A DNA stretch of 64,000 nucleotides. It comes from Halorientalis sp. LT38. Lineage in GTDB: Archaea > Halobacteriota > Halobacteria > Halobacteriales > Haloarculaceae. Location of the stretch: assembly GCF_037031225.1 (NCBI RefSeq), contig NZ_JAYEZN010000001.1, forward strand, positions 3,224,001-3,288,000, given 5' to 3'. The translations under genes were made by a program, and so were the position numbers. Below, in pieces: positions 15,940-24,947 of the stretch (position 1 is its first letter; every line of letters starts with the position of its first letter). The notes under the pieces were generated by a model, which worked only from the letters and a program-made list of their open reading frames with translations, searched no databases and had not been told where the DNA came from.

Positions 15940-16943
15940 TGCTCGTCGCGGGAACGACCCGGACCGCGGAGATCGAGGGGATCAGCGCCGCGGGTGCAGA
16001 TCCCGATCTGCTGGTCCACACGCCGAGCGCGGACGCCGAGATCGTGGCCTACGGCGAACCCGTCAGGGCGCCGGTCGTGCCGGTGAGCCCGAGCGGCTGT
16101 CCGACGCCGGCCGTGATGACTCGCGCCGTGACGGAACTGCTGAACCTGGACGTGACGACGGTCGACGGGGGACTCGCCCAGCCGACCGGCGCGCCGACGG
16201 TCACCGTGGGCGCGCGACCGGGCGAGGATATACGCGAGCAGGATCCGGTGTCGACGGCGCCGGGCGCGCTCGCGGCGGCCCGGGAGTTCGGACGAGCGAT
16301 CCCGGACGACGAGGTGTACCTGGCCGAGACGATTCCCGGTGGGACGACCACGGCGCTCGGCGTCCTCCGCGCCCTCGGTGAGGAGGCCACGGTGTCGTCG
16401 TCCCTGCCGGAGAACCCCCTCGCGTTGAAACGCGACGTCGTCGCGGAGGGGCTGGACGCCAGTTCGCTGGAACCGGGCGACGCCGCCGGGGAACCGGCCG
16501 TCGCCGTCCGGCGCATGGGCGACCCAGTGCTGGCGACGATCACCGGCCTGCTCCTCGGACTGGTAGAGGGAGACACCGCAGTGACGCTCGCCGGTGGGAC
16601 TCAGCTTCTGACCGCCGCGGCGCTGGCCCGCCACGCCGGCGTTGAGACGCCGCTGTCGCTCGCCACCACCTCGTTCGTCGCCGAGGACGAGGGCGTCGAC
16701 CTCCGCGCGGCGGCCCGGGAACTCGACGTCGACCTGACCGTCACCGACCCCGGCTTCGAGGCCCGCGACCACCCGGCGATGGACGCCTACGTCGCCGGCG
16801 AGGCAAAGGAGGGCGTCGGGATGGGCGGCGCGCTCGCGCTGGCAGACGCCGCCGGCGTCCCGATGGCCGACGTGCGCGACCGGATCGCGACCGTCTACGA
16901 CCGACTGCTCGACGACGCCGAACCGGAGGGTGCCCAGCCGTGA
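15930..16943 (+). CDS. cobT: nicotinate mononucleotide:base phosphoribosyltransferase-like protein (archaeal CobT family)
   Basis: A 337-residue protein of the archaeal CobT-like family (UPF0284), thought to activate the lower-ligand base of cobamides. It begins [26 protein letters not shown] and has the Gly-rich [20 protein letters not shown] segment with [13 protein letters not shown] further on, matching the nicotinate phosphoribosyl-binding fold. The start is either the GTG at 15930 or the ATG at 15939; the ATG forms TGATG with a mini-ORF stop, and both keep all conserved residues. Its end overlaps the GTG of cbiA by four bases, so the two are translated together and serve cobamide synthesis or salvage. 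Confidence 0.85.
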   Translation: MRLMLVAGTTRTAEIEGISAAGADPDLLVHTPSADAEIVAYGEPVRAPVVPVSPSGCPTPAVMTRAVTELLNLDVTTVDGGLAQPTGAPTVTVGARPGEDIREQDPVSTAPGALAAAREFGRAIPDDEVYLAETIPGGTTTALGVLRALGEEATVSSSLPENPLALKRDVVAEGLDASSLEPGDAAGEPAVAVRRMGDPVLATITGLLLGLVEGDTAVTLAGGTQLLTAAALARHAGVETPLSLATTSFVAEDEGVDLRAAARELDVDLTVTDPGFEARDHPAMDAYVAGEAKEGVGMGGALALADAAGVPMADVRDRIATVYDRLLDDAEPEGAQP

Positions 16944-18262
16944 GAGGGCTCGTCCTCGGCGGGACCAGTTCCGGCGTCGGCAAGACCGTGGCGACGCTCG
17001 CCCTGCTCCGGGCCTTCGCTGACGCCGGCCACTCGGTTCAACCGGCGAAGGCCGGGCCGGACTTCATCGACCCGAGCCACCACGCCGTGGTCGCGGACCG
17101 CCCCTCCCGGACGCTGGACGCCTGGATGCAGGGCGAGGACGGCCTCCGGCGCAACTATCACCGCGGCGAGGGCGACGTGTGCGTCGTCGAGGGCGTCATG
17201 GGCCTGTACGACGGCGACGGCTCCAGCACCGCGATGGTCGCCGAAGCCCTCGACCTGCCGGTCGTCCTCGTCGTCGACGCGAAGGCGGGGATGGAGAGCG
17301 TCGCCGCCACGGCGCTCGGCTTCAGGCAGTACGCCGACCGGATCGGTCGGGAGATCGATGTGGCCGGCGTGATCGCCCAGCGCGCCCACGGCGGTCGGCA
17401 CGCCGAGGGGATCCGCGAGGCGCTCCCCGACGAACTGACCTACTTCGGGCGAATTCCGCCCACTCCCGATCTGGAGATCCCCGACCGTCACCTCGGCCTG
17501 GAGATGGGCGCGGAGTCGCCCGTCGACGACGAGACGCTCGCGGCCGCCGCCGAGCACCTCCGGGTCGAGGCGCTGCTGGACGCCGCGCGGGAGCCGCCGG
17601 AAGCCGCCGACCGCCGGGCAGACGACCGTTCCCCCACGGCGGCTCGGGTGGCGGTCGCCGACGACGCGGCCTTCTGCTTTCGCTATCCCGCGACGATCGA
17701 ACGACTCCGGGCCCGCGCCGAGGTGGTGACGTTCGCGCCGACGGCGGGCGACGACCTGCCCGACTGCGACGGCGTCTACCTCCCCGGTGGCTACCCCGAA
17801 CTCCACGTCGAGGCGCTGGCCGACGGTCCGGCCCTGGATACGATCGGGGAGCTAGCGAGCGAGGGACTCCCAGTCCTCGGGGAGTGCGGCGGCCTGATGG
17901 CGCTGGCCGAGTCGCTGACGACGGCCGATGGCGAGACGGGAGAGATGGCGGGCGTCCTCCCGGCGGAAGTCGAGATGCGCGACCGGTACCAGGCGCTCGA
18001 TCACGTGGCGTTGCGCGCGACCGACGGGACGCTCACGGCCGACGTAGGCGAATGCCTTCGAGGGCACGAGTTCCACTACAGCCAAGCCACGGTCGGTCGG
18101 GACGCCCGATTCGCCTTCGAGGTGGAACGGGGCGACGGCATCGACGGGGAACGGGACGGGCTGACGGAGTACAATACGCTTGGCACCTACGCGCACGTCC
18201 ACGCCGAGAGCGGCGCGTTCGATCGGTTCGTGGACCGGCTGCGGGAGCGGTCCTCTGTCTGA
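16940..18262 (+). CDS. cbiA: cobyrinate a,c-diamide synthase
   Basis: A 440-residue amidotransferase that amidates carboxylates a and c of the corrin ring using glutamine and ATP. The N-terminal dethiobiotin-synthetase-like domain has the P-loop [10 protein letters not shown] (residues 7-16). The C-terminal class-I glutamine amidotransferase-like domain has LPGGYPELH and GECGGLMAL with the nucleophile Cys at about residue 316. The GTG start overlaps the stop of cobT (GTGA). Other cobalamin genes are not in this window, so the pathway is split over the chromosome. Confidence 0.93.
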   Translation: MRGLVLGGTSSGVGKTVATLALLRAFADAGHSVQPAKAGPDFIDPSHHAVVADRPSRTLDAWMQGEDGLRRNYHRGEGDVCVVEGVMGLYDGDGSSTAMVAEALDLPVVLVVDAKAGMESVAATALGFRQYADRIGREIDVAGVIAQRAHGGRHAEGIREALPDELTYFGRIPPTPDLEIPDRHLGLEMGAESPVDDETLAAAAEHLRVEALLDAAREPPEAADRRADDRSPTAARVAVADDAAFCFRYPATIERLRARAEVVTFAPTAGDDLPDCDGVYLPGGYPELHVEALADGPALDTIGELASEGLPVLGECGGLMALAESLTTADGETGEMAGVLPAEVEMRDRYQALDHVALRATDGTLTADVGECLRGHEFHYSQATVGRDARFAFEVERGDGIDGERDGLTEYNTLGTYAHVHAESGAFDRFVDRLRERSSV

Positions 18263-18270
18263 ACCGACCA

Positions 18271-18275
18271 TTTAA
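18271..18275 (+). promoter_or_regulatory. TATA-like box upstream of the SDR gene
   Basis: CATTTAACC, with its core at 18271-18275, is centred 28 bases before the GTG at 18301 that opens a 15-codon mini-ORF, and 72 bases before the SDR start. Confidence 0.6.
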
Positions 18276-18300
18276 CCGACATCCGCTCCCGTGCCACCGT

Positions 18301-18348
18301 GTGCGCACTCGAATACGCAACGGACGGTCGCGAGGGGGGCACCGGTGA
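18301..18348 (+). CDS. candidate leaderless mini-ORF coupled to the SDR gene (15 codons)
   Basis: The mini-ORF encodes MRTRIRNGRSRGGHR from a GTG at the predicted transcription start. The TGA at 18346-18348 overlaps the GTG start of the dehydrogenase (GTGA). A GAGGGGGG run at 18332-18339, just upstream of the overlap, could help reinitiation on the second frame. Confidence 0.35.
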   Translation: MRTRIRNGRSRGGHR

Positions 18349-19145
18349 CGGTTCTCGATCAGTTCCGCGTCGACGGCGACGTCGCACTCGTCACGGGGGC
18401 CGCGAGCGGGATCGGGGCGGCCTACGCCGAGGCGATGGCCGAAGCCGGTGCCGACGTCGCCCTCGCGGACATAGACGAATCCGGGCTCGCAGACACCGCC
18501 GCGGACCTCCGGGCCGCGACGGACGCGACGGTCCTGCCGATCGAGGCCGACGTGACGGAAGAGGCCGACTGTGAACGAATGGTCGAGCGGACCGTCGACG
18601 AACTCGGCGGCCTCGACGCCTGTTTCGCGAACGCCGGCATCTCGGGGCTGGGCAACAAACTCACGAACGTCTCGCTCGAAGACTGGCGGGAGATCAACGG
18701 CGTGAACCTCGACGGCGTGTTCCTGACGACCAAAGCGGCGGGTACAGTCATGGAGGAGCAAGGGCACGGCCGACTGGTCGTCACCGCGTCGATGCTCAGC
18801 TTCGTCGCCGAACCCGCGATCGGCATCGGGCCCTACGTGGCCTCGAAGGGCGGGGCCAAGCAACTCACGAAACAGCTGGCCGCCGAACTCGCCCCCGCGG
18901 TGCGGGTCAACGCCGTCTGTCCGGGCTACGTCCGAACCAGTATCGGTCACGGGCTGTTGAGCGAGACGGCCGCCGAATCCCCGGCCGTCGAAGACCTTCA
19001 CGACCAAATCGAGGACCGGACGCCGCTCGGTCGATTCGCCCAACCGGCCGAACTCAAGGGGATCGCGCTCTATCTCGCCTCGGAGGCCTCGTCGTACTGT
19101 ACCGGATCGACCTTCGTCGTCGACGGCGGCTGGACCGCGATCTGA
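18345..19145 (+). CDS. SDR-family NAD(P)-dependent oxidoreductase
   Basis: A 266-residue classical short-chain dehydrogenase. It has the cofactor loop TGAASGIG (17-24), an acidic Asp at the end of beta strand 2 (ADID near 41-44) that suggests NAD preference, the NAG motif (NAGI near 97), and the catalytic Ser149 with YVASKGG supplying Tyr164 and Lys168. The C-terminus has the usual GSTFVVDGGWTAI ending. The substrate is unknown. The GTG at 18345 is chosen by family alignment and because an SD-like G-run precedes it; its first bases overlap the stop of a 15-codon mini-ORF. Confidence 0.88.
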   Translation: MTVLDQFRVDGDVALVTGAASGIGAAYAEAMAEAGADVALADIDESGLADTAADLRAATDATVLPIEADVTEEADCERMVERTVDELGGLDACFANAGISGLGNKLTNVSLEDWREINGVNLDGVFLTTKAAGTVMEEQGHGRLVVTASMLSFVAEPAIGIGPYVASKGGAKQLTKQLAAELAPAVRVNAVCPGYVRTSIGHGLLSETAAESPAVEDLHDQIEDRTPLGRFAQPAELKGIALYLASEASSYCTGSTFVVDGGWTAI

Positions 19146-19163
19146 GCCGGCGAGGACCGCCGG

Positions 19164-19988
19164 TCAGTACACCTCGTCGAGGAACTCACGGATCGCAGCG
19201 TTCGCGGCTTCGGGGTTCTCGGTGTTCGAGGAGTGGCCGGCCTCGGGGATCCGTTCCATCCGGGCGTCGGGCAACTGCTCGACCATCGGTTCGGCGCGCT
19301 CGGGTTCGATCGAGACGTCCTCTTCGCCGTGGGTGATCAGGACCGGCACCTCGATCTCGTCCAGTCGGTCCTCGACGCCCGGCCGGTGGAGCCAGGACTT
19401 GACCTCGTCGTGGACCGCTTCGCCGGGGTAGGTCAGCCATCGGTCTTTCCAGTGCTCGACGAGGTCGGACCGCTCCTCGATCGAGGTCTGTCCGAACAGC
19501 ATGTGCGAGACGGCTTCGGCCATCGGGTCGGGGACGTCGCCCTGGGCTTTCGCCTCGTCGACCATGTCGCCGTACTGTTGCTGTTCGGCCTCGTCGTGGG
19601 GCGTCGCCATGCTGTCGATCAGGACGATGCCGTCGAGCAGGTCCGGGTACCGGAGCGCGAAGCGCAGCGCCATGAACCCGCCCATCGACATGCCGACGAG
19701 GACGCAGGAGTCGACGTTCTTCGCGTCCATGAGGGCGCGACAGTCGTCGGCCAGGTCGTCGAGGTCGTACGGGCCCCCGAAGCGGTCGGTGCGGGCCCGG
19801 AGGTTGTAGGCGATGGTGCGGTACTCGTCCGAGAGCGCCTCGAGTTGCGGTTCGAACATCGTCCAGTCCATCAGGGTGCCGTGGGCGAACACGACCGCCG
19901 GGCCGGTGCCACGCTCTTCTGAGACGGTCTCCGTACGGTGTCGGTACAGTCGCGTCGCCGGGTCGGGATCGTCCGGGAGGTCTGACAT
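19164..19988 (-). CDS. alpha/beta hydrolase
   Basis: A 274-residue serine hydrolase. The oxyanion loop HGTLMDW lies at about 36-42, the nucleophile elbow is GMSMGG with Ser101, and the late HG.EDVS loop and GHSS supply the probable acid and His. A cap domain rich in Asp and Glu lies between. The reaction may be ester, lactone or epoxide hydrolysis; the substrate cannot be told. The ATG at 19988 is supported by a CTTTTACGG box about 27 bases upstream. It is convergent with the SDR gene and divergent from dacZ. Confidence 0.85.
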   Translation of the reverse strand: MSDLPDDPDPATRLYRHRTETVSEERGTGPAVVFAHGTLMDWTMFEPQLEALSDEYRTIAYNLRARTDRFGGPYDLDDLADDCRALMDAKNVDSCVLVGMSMGGFMALRFALRYPDLLDGIVLIDSMATPHDEAEQQQYGDMVDEAKAQGDVPDPMAEAVSHMLFGQTSIEERSDLVEHWKDRWLTYPGEAVHDEVKSWLHRPGVEDRLDEIEVPVLITHGEEDVSIEPERAEPMVEQLPDARMERIPEAGHSSNTENPEAANAAIREFLDEVY

Positions 19989-20120
19989 GACCCGGACCAC
20001 GGCGGGCGGCCGTAAAAGGACTGGCCCCCAGTCGTGGGGGTCCAGCGGCGCGGCCAATCCGGCGCGACGCGGATTCTGGCGGGTCTGACGGACGACGGAC
20101 GCGCGACGGACGGGCCGCAA

Positions 20121-20128
20121 AACTTAAT
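20121..20128 (+). promoter_or_regulatory. TATA-like box of dacZ
   Basis: AACTTAAT is centred about 28 bases before the ATG at 20153, so a leaderless transcript is predicted for the dacZ-channel pair. Confidence 0.6.
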
Positions 20129-20152
20129 CGCATCTGCCAAGTCTGTACGGCA

Positions 20153-20965
20153 ATGAGCGATTTGCGCGACCTGCTCGGGGAACTGGTCTCCGACGTGGAC
20201 GCCGTCTTCCTGTTTTCCCCGAGTTCTTCCTTCTACGAGGACTTCGAGGACGTCGAGGACACGCCGGTCGTGGTCGTCGCCCCGGACGACTCGGTCGGGG
20301 CCGACGAGTACGTCGAACTCCCGCTCGAGTTCAACGACGTGGCCAGCCGCGTCCGCTTCGGCGTCGAAGGGGCGCTCGGCCAGGAACTCGTCGAGGACGG
20401 CGACGAGATCGCCTGCGCCGTCAAGACCTTCGACGACGACATCGACACGGTGATGCGCGTCCGGGCCAGCGACTTCTCGCCCTCGGGCGTCTACGGCCTG
20501 TTCACGAACTCCCGGGCCGATCCGGCGGTCATCCGTGACGTCCTGGAAGTGGCCGTCGAACTCGGGAAGAAAGGCCAGAAGGGCAAACCCGTCGGCGCGC
20601 TGTTCGTCGTCGGCGACGCCGGGAAGGTGATGAACAAGTCCCGCCCGCTCTCGTACAACCCCTTCGAGAAGTCCCACGTCCACGTCGGTGACCCGATCGT
20701 GAACGTGATGCTCAAGGAGTTCTCCCGGCTGGACGGCGCCTTCGTCATCTCCGATTCGGGGAAGATCGTCTCGGCCTATCGCTACCTCGAACCCTCCGCG
20801 GAGGGCGTCGACATCCCGAAAGGCCTCGGCGCGCGACACATGGCGGCGGGAGCGATTACCCGGGACACGAACGCCGTCGCGATCGTGCTCAGCGAGAGCG
20901 ACGGGCTGGTGCGTGCGTTCAAGGGCGGTGAGCTGATCCTCGAACTGGACCCGGAGGAGTACTGA
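20153..20965 (+). CDS. dacZ: diadenylate cyclase DacZ
   Basis: A 270-residue archaeal diadenylate cyclase that makes c-di-AMP from two ATP. The N-terminal half is the archaeal-specific domain. The C-terminal DAC domain has RLDGAFVIS with the DGA motif at 194-196, and GLGARHMAAG at 224-233, where the third residue after Arg-His is Met in place of Arg, as in haloarchaeal DacZ. In Haloferax this enzyme is essential and its level is tightly set, with links to osmoregulation. The stop overlaps the ATG of the following membrane protein gene by one base, so they form a pair. Confidence 0.92.
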   Translation: MSDLRDLLGELVSDVDAVFLFSPSSSFYEDFEDVEDTPVVVVAPDDSVGADEYVELPLEFNDVASRVRFGVEGALGQELVEDGDEIACAVKTFDDDIDTVMRVRASDFSPSGVYGLFTNSRADPAVIRDVLEVAVELGKKGQKGKPVGALFVVGDAGKVMNKSRPLSYNPFEKSHVHVGDPIVNVMLKEFSRLDGAFVISDSGKIVSAYRYLEPSAEGVDIPKGLGARHMAAGAITRDTNAVAIVLSESDGLVRAFKGGELILELDPEEY

Positions 20966-21744
20966 TGGTAACGCTGGAGGCCGCTCTGCGGTACCTGACG
21001 AGTTCGCCCTTCCTCGTCGCGAGCGCCATCTTCGTCTTCGGGCTCGTCGCCGGCTACCTGCTGGGCCTGTTGATTCGCCGCCTCCTCCGGGCCATCGGTC
21101 TCCCGGAGGTCGTCGAGGGGACGGCCTTCGAGCGCTCCGCTCGCGGACTGGGCACCTCGACGGTCGGCCTGCTCTCGCAACTGGTCGCGTTCTCGGTCTA
21201 CATCGGCACCACCATCGCCGCGCTCGACGTCGCGGGGTTGCTCCAGATGGTCGCCGTCCTCCCCTTCTTCGCCGCCCTGCTCCCGCAGGTGTTCATCGCC
21301 GTGCTGGCGGTCATCGCCGGCCTCGTCGTCGGCGACAAGGCGGCCCTGCTGGTCAGCGAGTACCTCCGGGGCGTCAAACTCCCCGAGGTCGGCGTCATCC
21401 CGACGCTCGTGAAGTACAGCATCTTCTACATCGCCGGCCTGATCGCGCTGAACCAGCTCGGCGTCGCGACCCGTGCACTGCTCATCCTGCTCGCGGCGTA
21501 CGTCTTCGGCATCATCTTCCTCGGTGGGATGGCCTTCCGCGACCTGCTCTCTGCCGGCGCGGCCGGCGTCTACCTCCTCCTGAACGAACCCTACAGCATC
21601 GGCGACGAGATCCGCGTCGGTGAACGGACGGGGATCGTCCAGGAGGTCGACCTGTTCGTCACCCACGTGGAGAACGACGGCACCGAGTACATCATCCCGA
21701 ACCAGCAGATCCTCCGCGACGGGATCGTCCGGATCCGCGACTAA
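20965..21744 (+). CDS. small mechanosensitive-channel-like (MscS-type) membrane protein
   Basis: A 259-residue protein with five or six hydrophobic segments (about 14-36, 60-88, 93-122, 145-165 and 170-195), followed by a short MscS-like beta domain (YSIGDEIRVGERTGIVQEVDLFV...IIPNQQILRDGIVRI). That beta domain is the Lsm-type fold of MscS, but the protein ends there and lacks the large C-terminal vestibule. Translational coupling to dacZ suggests that c-di-AMP and membrane tension or osmotic state are handled together. Channel activity is inferred and not shown. Confidence 0.8.
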   Translation: MVTLEAALRYLTSSPFLVASAIFVFGLVAGYLLGLLIRRLLRAIGLPEVVEGTAFERSARGLGTSTVGLLSQLVAFSVYIGTTIAALDVAGLLQMVAVLPFFAALLPQVFIAVLAVIAGLVVGDKAALLVSEYLRGVKLPEVGVIPTLVKYSIFYIAGLIALNQLGVATRALLILLAAYVFGIIFLGGMAFRDLLSAGAAGVYLLLNEPYSIGDEIRVGERTGIVQEVDLFVTHVENDGTEYIIPNQQILRDGIVRIRD

Positions 21745-21747
21745 GTG

Positions 21748-22317
21748 TTAGACTTCCTCGGCCGGCACGCCGGCAACGGTCGTCTCCGGCGGCACGTCCT
21801 CGGTGACCAGTGAGTTCGCAGCCACCTGTGCGCCCGCGCCGATCTCGACGCCCGGGAGCACGATGGCGCCCGCCCCGATCATCGCCCGCTCGCGGACGAC
21901 GATCTCCCCGGTCCGGTACTCGTCCTGCAGGAACTCGTGACAGAGCAGCGTCGCGTCGTAGCCGACGATGGCGTGATCCTCGACCGTTATCAGTTCGGGC
22001 CAGAACACGTCGGGCGTCGATTCGAGTCCCCAGGAGACCCCCTCGCCGACGGTGACGCCGATCCGGCGCAGCAGCCAGCTCTTCAGCCGGAGACTGGGCG
22101 CGATACGGGCGAGGACGATCACCGCGTAGTTGAGACAGACCACGAGCGGGTTGCGCGCCTCGAGCCAGTGCTGGAGGGAGTTCTTCGGTCCGCCGGTCGC
22201 GTGGACGGTCGTGGCCTCGTGGCGCCCGGGCCGGCCGGTGTCTCCCTCGGCGCCGCCGGTGACGTCCCCATCGGCCGCCCCCGCGCCGGCCGAACCGGGA
22301 TCTGATTCGTCGGTCAC
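21748..22317 (-). CDS. LbH (hexapeptide-repeat) acyltransferase
   Basis: A 189-residue protein with left-handed beta-helix repeats in the C-terminal half (TVEDHAIVGYDATLLCHEF, then RERAMIGAGAIVLPGVEIGAGAQVAANSLV), ending in the DVPPETTVAGVPAEEV cap typical of the family. The N-terminal 55 residues are Gly/Ala/Asp-rich and probably disordered, followed by a helix around NYAVIVLARIAPSLRLKSWLL that may touch the membrane. It probably transfers an acetyl or acyl group to a sugar or small molecule. It is convergent with the dacZ pair and divergent from the GNAT gene. Confidence 0.8.
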   Translation of the reverse strand: MTDESDPGSAGAGAADGDVTGGAEGDTGRPGRHEATTVHATGGPKNSLQHWLEARNPLVVCLNYAVIVLARIAPSLRLKSWLLRRIGVTVGEGVSWGLESTPDVFWPELITVEDHAIVGYDATLLCHEFLQDEYRTGEIVVRERAMIGAGAIVLPGVEIGAGAQVAANSLVTEDVPPETTVAGVPAEEV

Positions 22318-22387
22318 GACAGAGCGGTTCGACGGCGACGGATATCAAAGGTACCCATCGACGCACTCGTAGTCGGTCCCTACCCGG

Positions 22388-22396
22388 GGTATATAC
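22388..22396 (+). promoter_or_regulatory. TATA box of the GNAT gene
   Basis: GGTATATAC predicts a start near 22419 and a leader of about 20 bases to the ATG at 22439. Confidence 0.55.
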
Positions 22397-22438
22397 TGCA
22401 TAGTAACCTGTGAGGACGGCGTCGAATCCGGAAAACAC

Positions 22439-23554
22439 ATGAAGTCGACCACGCCCGCCACGCAGCGCGAACCGAGCTACGAGATTCGGGGCTTCCAGGC
22501 GGGGGACGACGAACGGTTCCTCGACCTCCACGGGACGGTCTGGGGGCGACGGCGCCACGCCGACTGGTTCGACTGGCGGTTCCGCGACAATCCAGCGGCA
22601 GACGGCGTCCGCATCGTCTTCGCGGAGCGCGACGGCGAGCTCGTCGGCGCCGAACCCGTCCTCCCCTACCGGCTCTCGATCGGCGGCGAGACGGTGACGG
22701 CTCTCCAGCCGGTCGACTGGATCGTCCATCCCGACCACCGGGGCGAGGGGCTGGCGACGCGGATGACCGAGGCGCGGATCGATCGCGACGGCGACGCCGC
22801 GCTGTACTTCAACTTCCCGTCGCCGCCACTGCGGCCGCTTCTGACGAAACTCGGCTGGCGGACCGTCGGCCGGACGACGACCTACTACCGGGTGCAGGAT
22901 CCGCCGGCGGTCGCCCGGCGACGGGGTGGCGGTCGCCGGGCTCGCATCGCAGCGACGCTCGCGACGCCGCTCGCACGCGGATATCTCGGGACCCGCGACT
23001 GGCTGGCGGACGCGCCGACGGACGTGGCGGTCGAACGCATCGACGGCGTTCCGACGGTGACGCTCGCGGACCTCTACCGCCGGTCCGTGCCGGACCGGAT
23101 CCACGTCGTCCGGGACGAATCCTTTCTCGACTGGCGGTTCGCCAACCCCGACTGGACGGTCCGGACGTATCTGGCCCGCCGGGACGGACGACTCGTGGGC
23201 AGCCTCGTCACCTGTACTGAAAGCGGTTCGGGGGCGCGAACCACGCTGCTCGCCGACGCCCTGCCGCTGGCTGGCGGGAGCCGAGCCGCCTTCGCCGCGC
23301 TCGTCGGTGCCGCGGTGGCCGACGCCCCGCGGGCGGCCGTCCTGACGGCGACGGCGAATCCCATCCCGCCCGCCGTGCTCGCCCACCACGGGTTCGTCGC
23401 CGACGATCGGTTCCCGCTCTCACGGTTCGGGACGGACACGACCCACGTCGCGCGGCCGCTCCCTGAACCGGACGGGAACTGGCAGCTCGGTGGTGTGGAA
23501 CTGGACGCGGCGGAGAACTGGCAGCTCTCGCTGTCGGACCAGGACGTCGCCTAG
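22439..23554 (+). CDS. GNAT-family N-acetyltransferase
   Basis: A 371-residue acetyltransferase. The first domain has YEIRGFQAGDDERFLDLH, a GELVGAEPVLPYRL strand, and the acetyl-CoA loop VHPDHRGEGLATRM. A second degenerate GNAT-like half follows (VVRDESFLDWRFANPDWTV), so the protein is a two-domain member like Eis-type or mycothiol-synthase-like enzymes. The substrate is unknown. Its stop is the TAG in a CTAG shared with purD on the opposite strand, so the two genes overlap by four bases tail to tail. Confidence 0.8.
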   Translation: MKSTTPATQREPSYEIRGFQAGDDERFLDLHGTVWGRRRHADWFDWRFRDNPAADGVRIVFAERDGELVGAEPVLPYRLSIGGETVTALQPVDWIVHPDHRGEGLATRMTEARIDRDGDAALYFNFPSPPLRPLLTKLGWRTVGRTTTYYRVQDPPAVARRRGGGRRARIAATLATPLARGYLGTRDWLADAPTDVAVERIDGVPTVTLADLYRRSVPDRIHVVRDESFLDWRFANPDWTVRTYLARRDGRLVGSLVTCTESGSGARTTLLADALPLAGGSRAAFAALVGAAVADAPRAAVLTATANPIPPAVLAHHGFVADDRFPLSRFGTDTTHVARPLPEPDGNWQLGGVELDAAENWQLSLSDQDVA

Positions 23555-24843
23555 TCGCTTCGCAACTCGGCCATGTGGTCGATACGGCGCTGGACGAGGT
23601 CGGACTTGCCGATGTCGTGGCGAACCCGGAGACCGTCGGTCCCGGCCCGTTCGAGGGCGTCCTCGGCGATCTCCTCGGCCTCGGTGATCGAGTCGGCGAC
23701 GCCGACGACCGCGAACGAGCGGGAGGTGGTGGTGTAGATCCCGTCCTCGCGCTCGTCGACGGAGGCGTAGAAGAGGATGGCCTCGCCCGCGGACTCGTCG
23801 TCGATGGTGACCTTCGCCCCGCTCTCGGGGTCGGTCGGGTAGCCGTCCGGGACGGCGTACTTGCAGACGGTGGCCTGGCGCTGGAACTGGAGCTTCGGGA
23901 GTTTCTCGTCGTCACGGGCGGCCGTGAGCACGTCGAGGAAGTCCGTGTTCAGCACGGGCAGCGTGTTCATCGCCTCGGGGTCGCCGAAGCGGGCGTTGAA
24001 CTCGACCACCTTGATGCCGTCGGCGGTGAGCATGAACTGCCCGTAGAGGACGCCCTTGTACCCGTCGAGGGCGTCCACGACCGCGCGGAGCACGTCGACG
24101 GCGTCGCGGTACTCGTCCTCGCTCATGAAGGGGAGTTCGAGCGAGCCGTCGCTGTAACTGCCCATCCCGCCCGTGTTGGGCCCCTCGTCGCCCTCGTAGG
24201 CGCGCTTGTGGTCCTGCACGGCGGGGGTGACGCGCAACTCGCCGTTGGCGACGAAGGCCTGGATCGTGAACTCCTCGCCGATCAGGCGCTCCTCGAGGAC
24301 GATCCGGTCGTACTCGGACTCGCGGATGTACTCTTTGGCCTCCTCGGCGTCGACCTGATCGCCGATGACCCGGACGCCCTTGCCGCCGGTGAGGCCGGCG
24401 GGCTTCACTGCGAGGTCGCCGTCGTACTCGTCGACGTACTCGCAGGCGGCCTCGGCGTCCCGGAACTCCGCGAAGTCCGGACAGCCGGGGACGTCGTGTT
24501 TCTCCATGAACCGGCGCTGGAACCCCTTGTCCGTCTCGATGCGGGCCTCTTCCTCCTGTGGACCGAACGTGTAGATGCCCGCGTCGTCGAGGGCGTCGGC
24601 GACGCCGGCCTCGAGGGCGGCCTCGGGACCGATGACGGCCAGCGTGGCGTCGACCTCCTCGGCGAAGGAGCGGACGGCCGGCGGCGTCGTCGTATCGAGG
24701 GTCTCGAACTCGACGGCAATCTCGGCGATTCCGGGATTGCGGTTGCCGGCGCAGGCGTACAGGTCCGCGTCCGAGTCCGCCAGCGCGCGGGCGATGGCGT
24801 GCTCGCGGCCACCGCCACCCACCAGCAGCACTGTCTCTGTCAT
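23551..24843 (-). CDS. purD: phosphoribosylamine--glycine ligase
   Basis: A 430-residue GAR synthetase, the second step of purine synthesis. The N-domain carries VLLVGGGGREHAIARAL. The ATP-grasp part has KPAGLTGGKGVRVIGD, EERLIGEEFTIQAFV, DHKRAYEGDEGPNTGGMGSY and the metal site VVEFNARFGDPEAM. Full family length and all signatures are present. An ACGCTTACG box about 27 bases upstream on the minus strand predicts a leaderless message. Its stop codon lies in the CTAG shared with the GNAT gene. Confidence 0.96.
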   Translation of the reverse strand: MTETVLLVGGGGREHAIARALADSDADLYACAGNRNPGIAEIAVEFETLDTTTPPAVRSFAEEVDATLAVIGPEAALEAGVADALDDAGIYTFGPQEEEARIETDKGFQRRFMEKHDVPGCPDFAEFRDAEAACEYVDEYDGDLAVKPAGLTGGKGVRVIGDQVDAEEAKEYIRESEYDRIVLEERLIGEEFTIQAFVANGELRVTPAVQDHKRAYEGDEGPNTGGMGSYSDGSLELPFMSEDEYRDAVDVLRAVVDALDGYKGVLYGQFMLTADGIKVVEFNARFGDPEAMNTLPVLNTDFLDVLTAARDDEKLPKLQFQRQATVCKYAVPDGYPTDPESGAKVTIDDESAGEAILFYASVDEREDGIYTTTSRSFAVVGVADSITEAEEIAEDALERAGTDGLRVRHDIGKSDLVQRRIDHMAELRSD

Positions 24844-24947
24844 ACGCGAAATCGCAACCCACGGTCACGTAAGCGTTGCCATAGCCCGCTACGAGCCCCG
24901 AGCGGCGGGTCCCGGCCCTCAAGTAGCCCCGGGGCGTAGCCGAATCT

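Noticed and set aside
22410-22442. A 10-codon GTG mini-ORF whose stop overlaps the GNAT start (ATGA)
   Set aside because: It has the overlap but its start lies only about 17 bases from the TATA centre, upstream of the predicted +1, so it is not counted with the five better loci.
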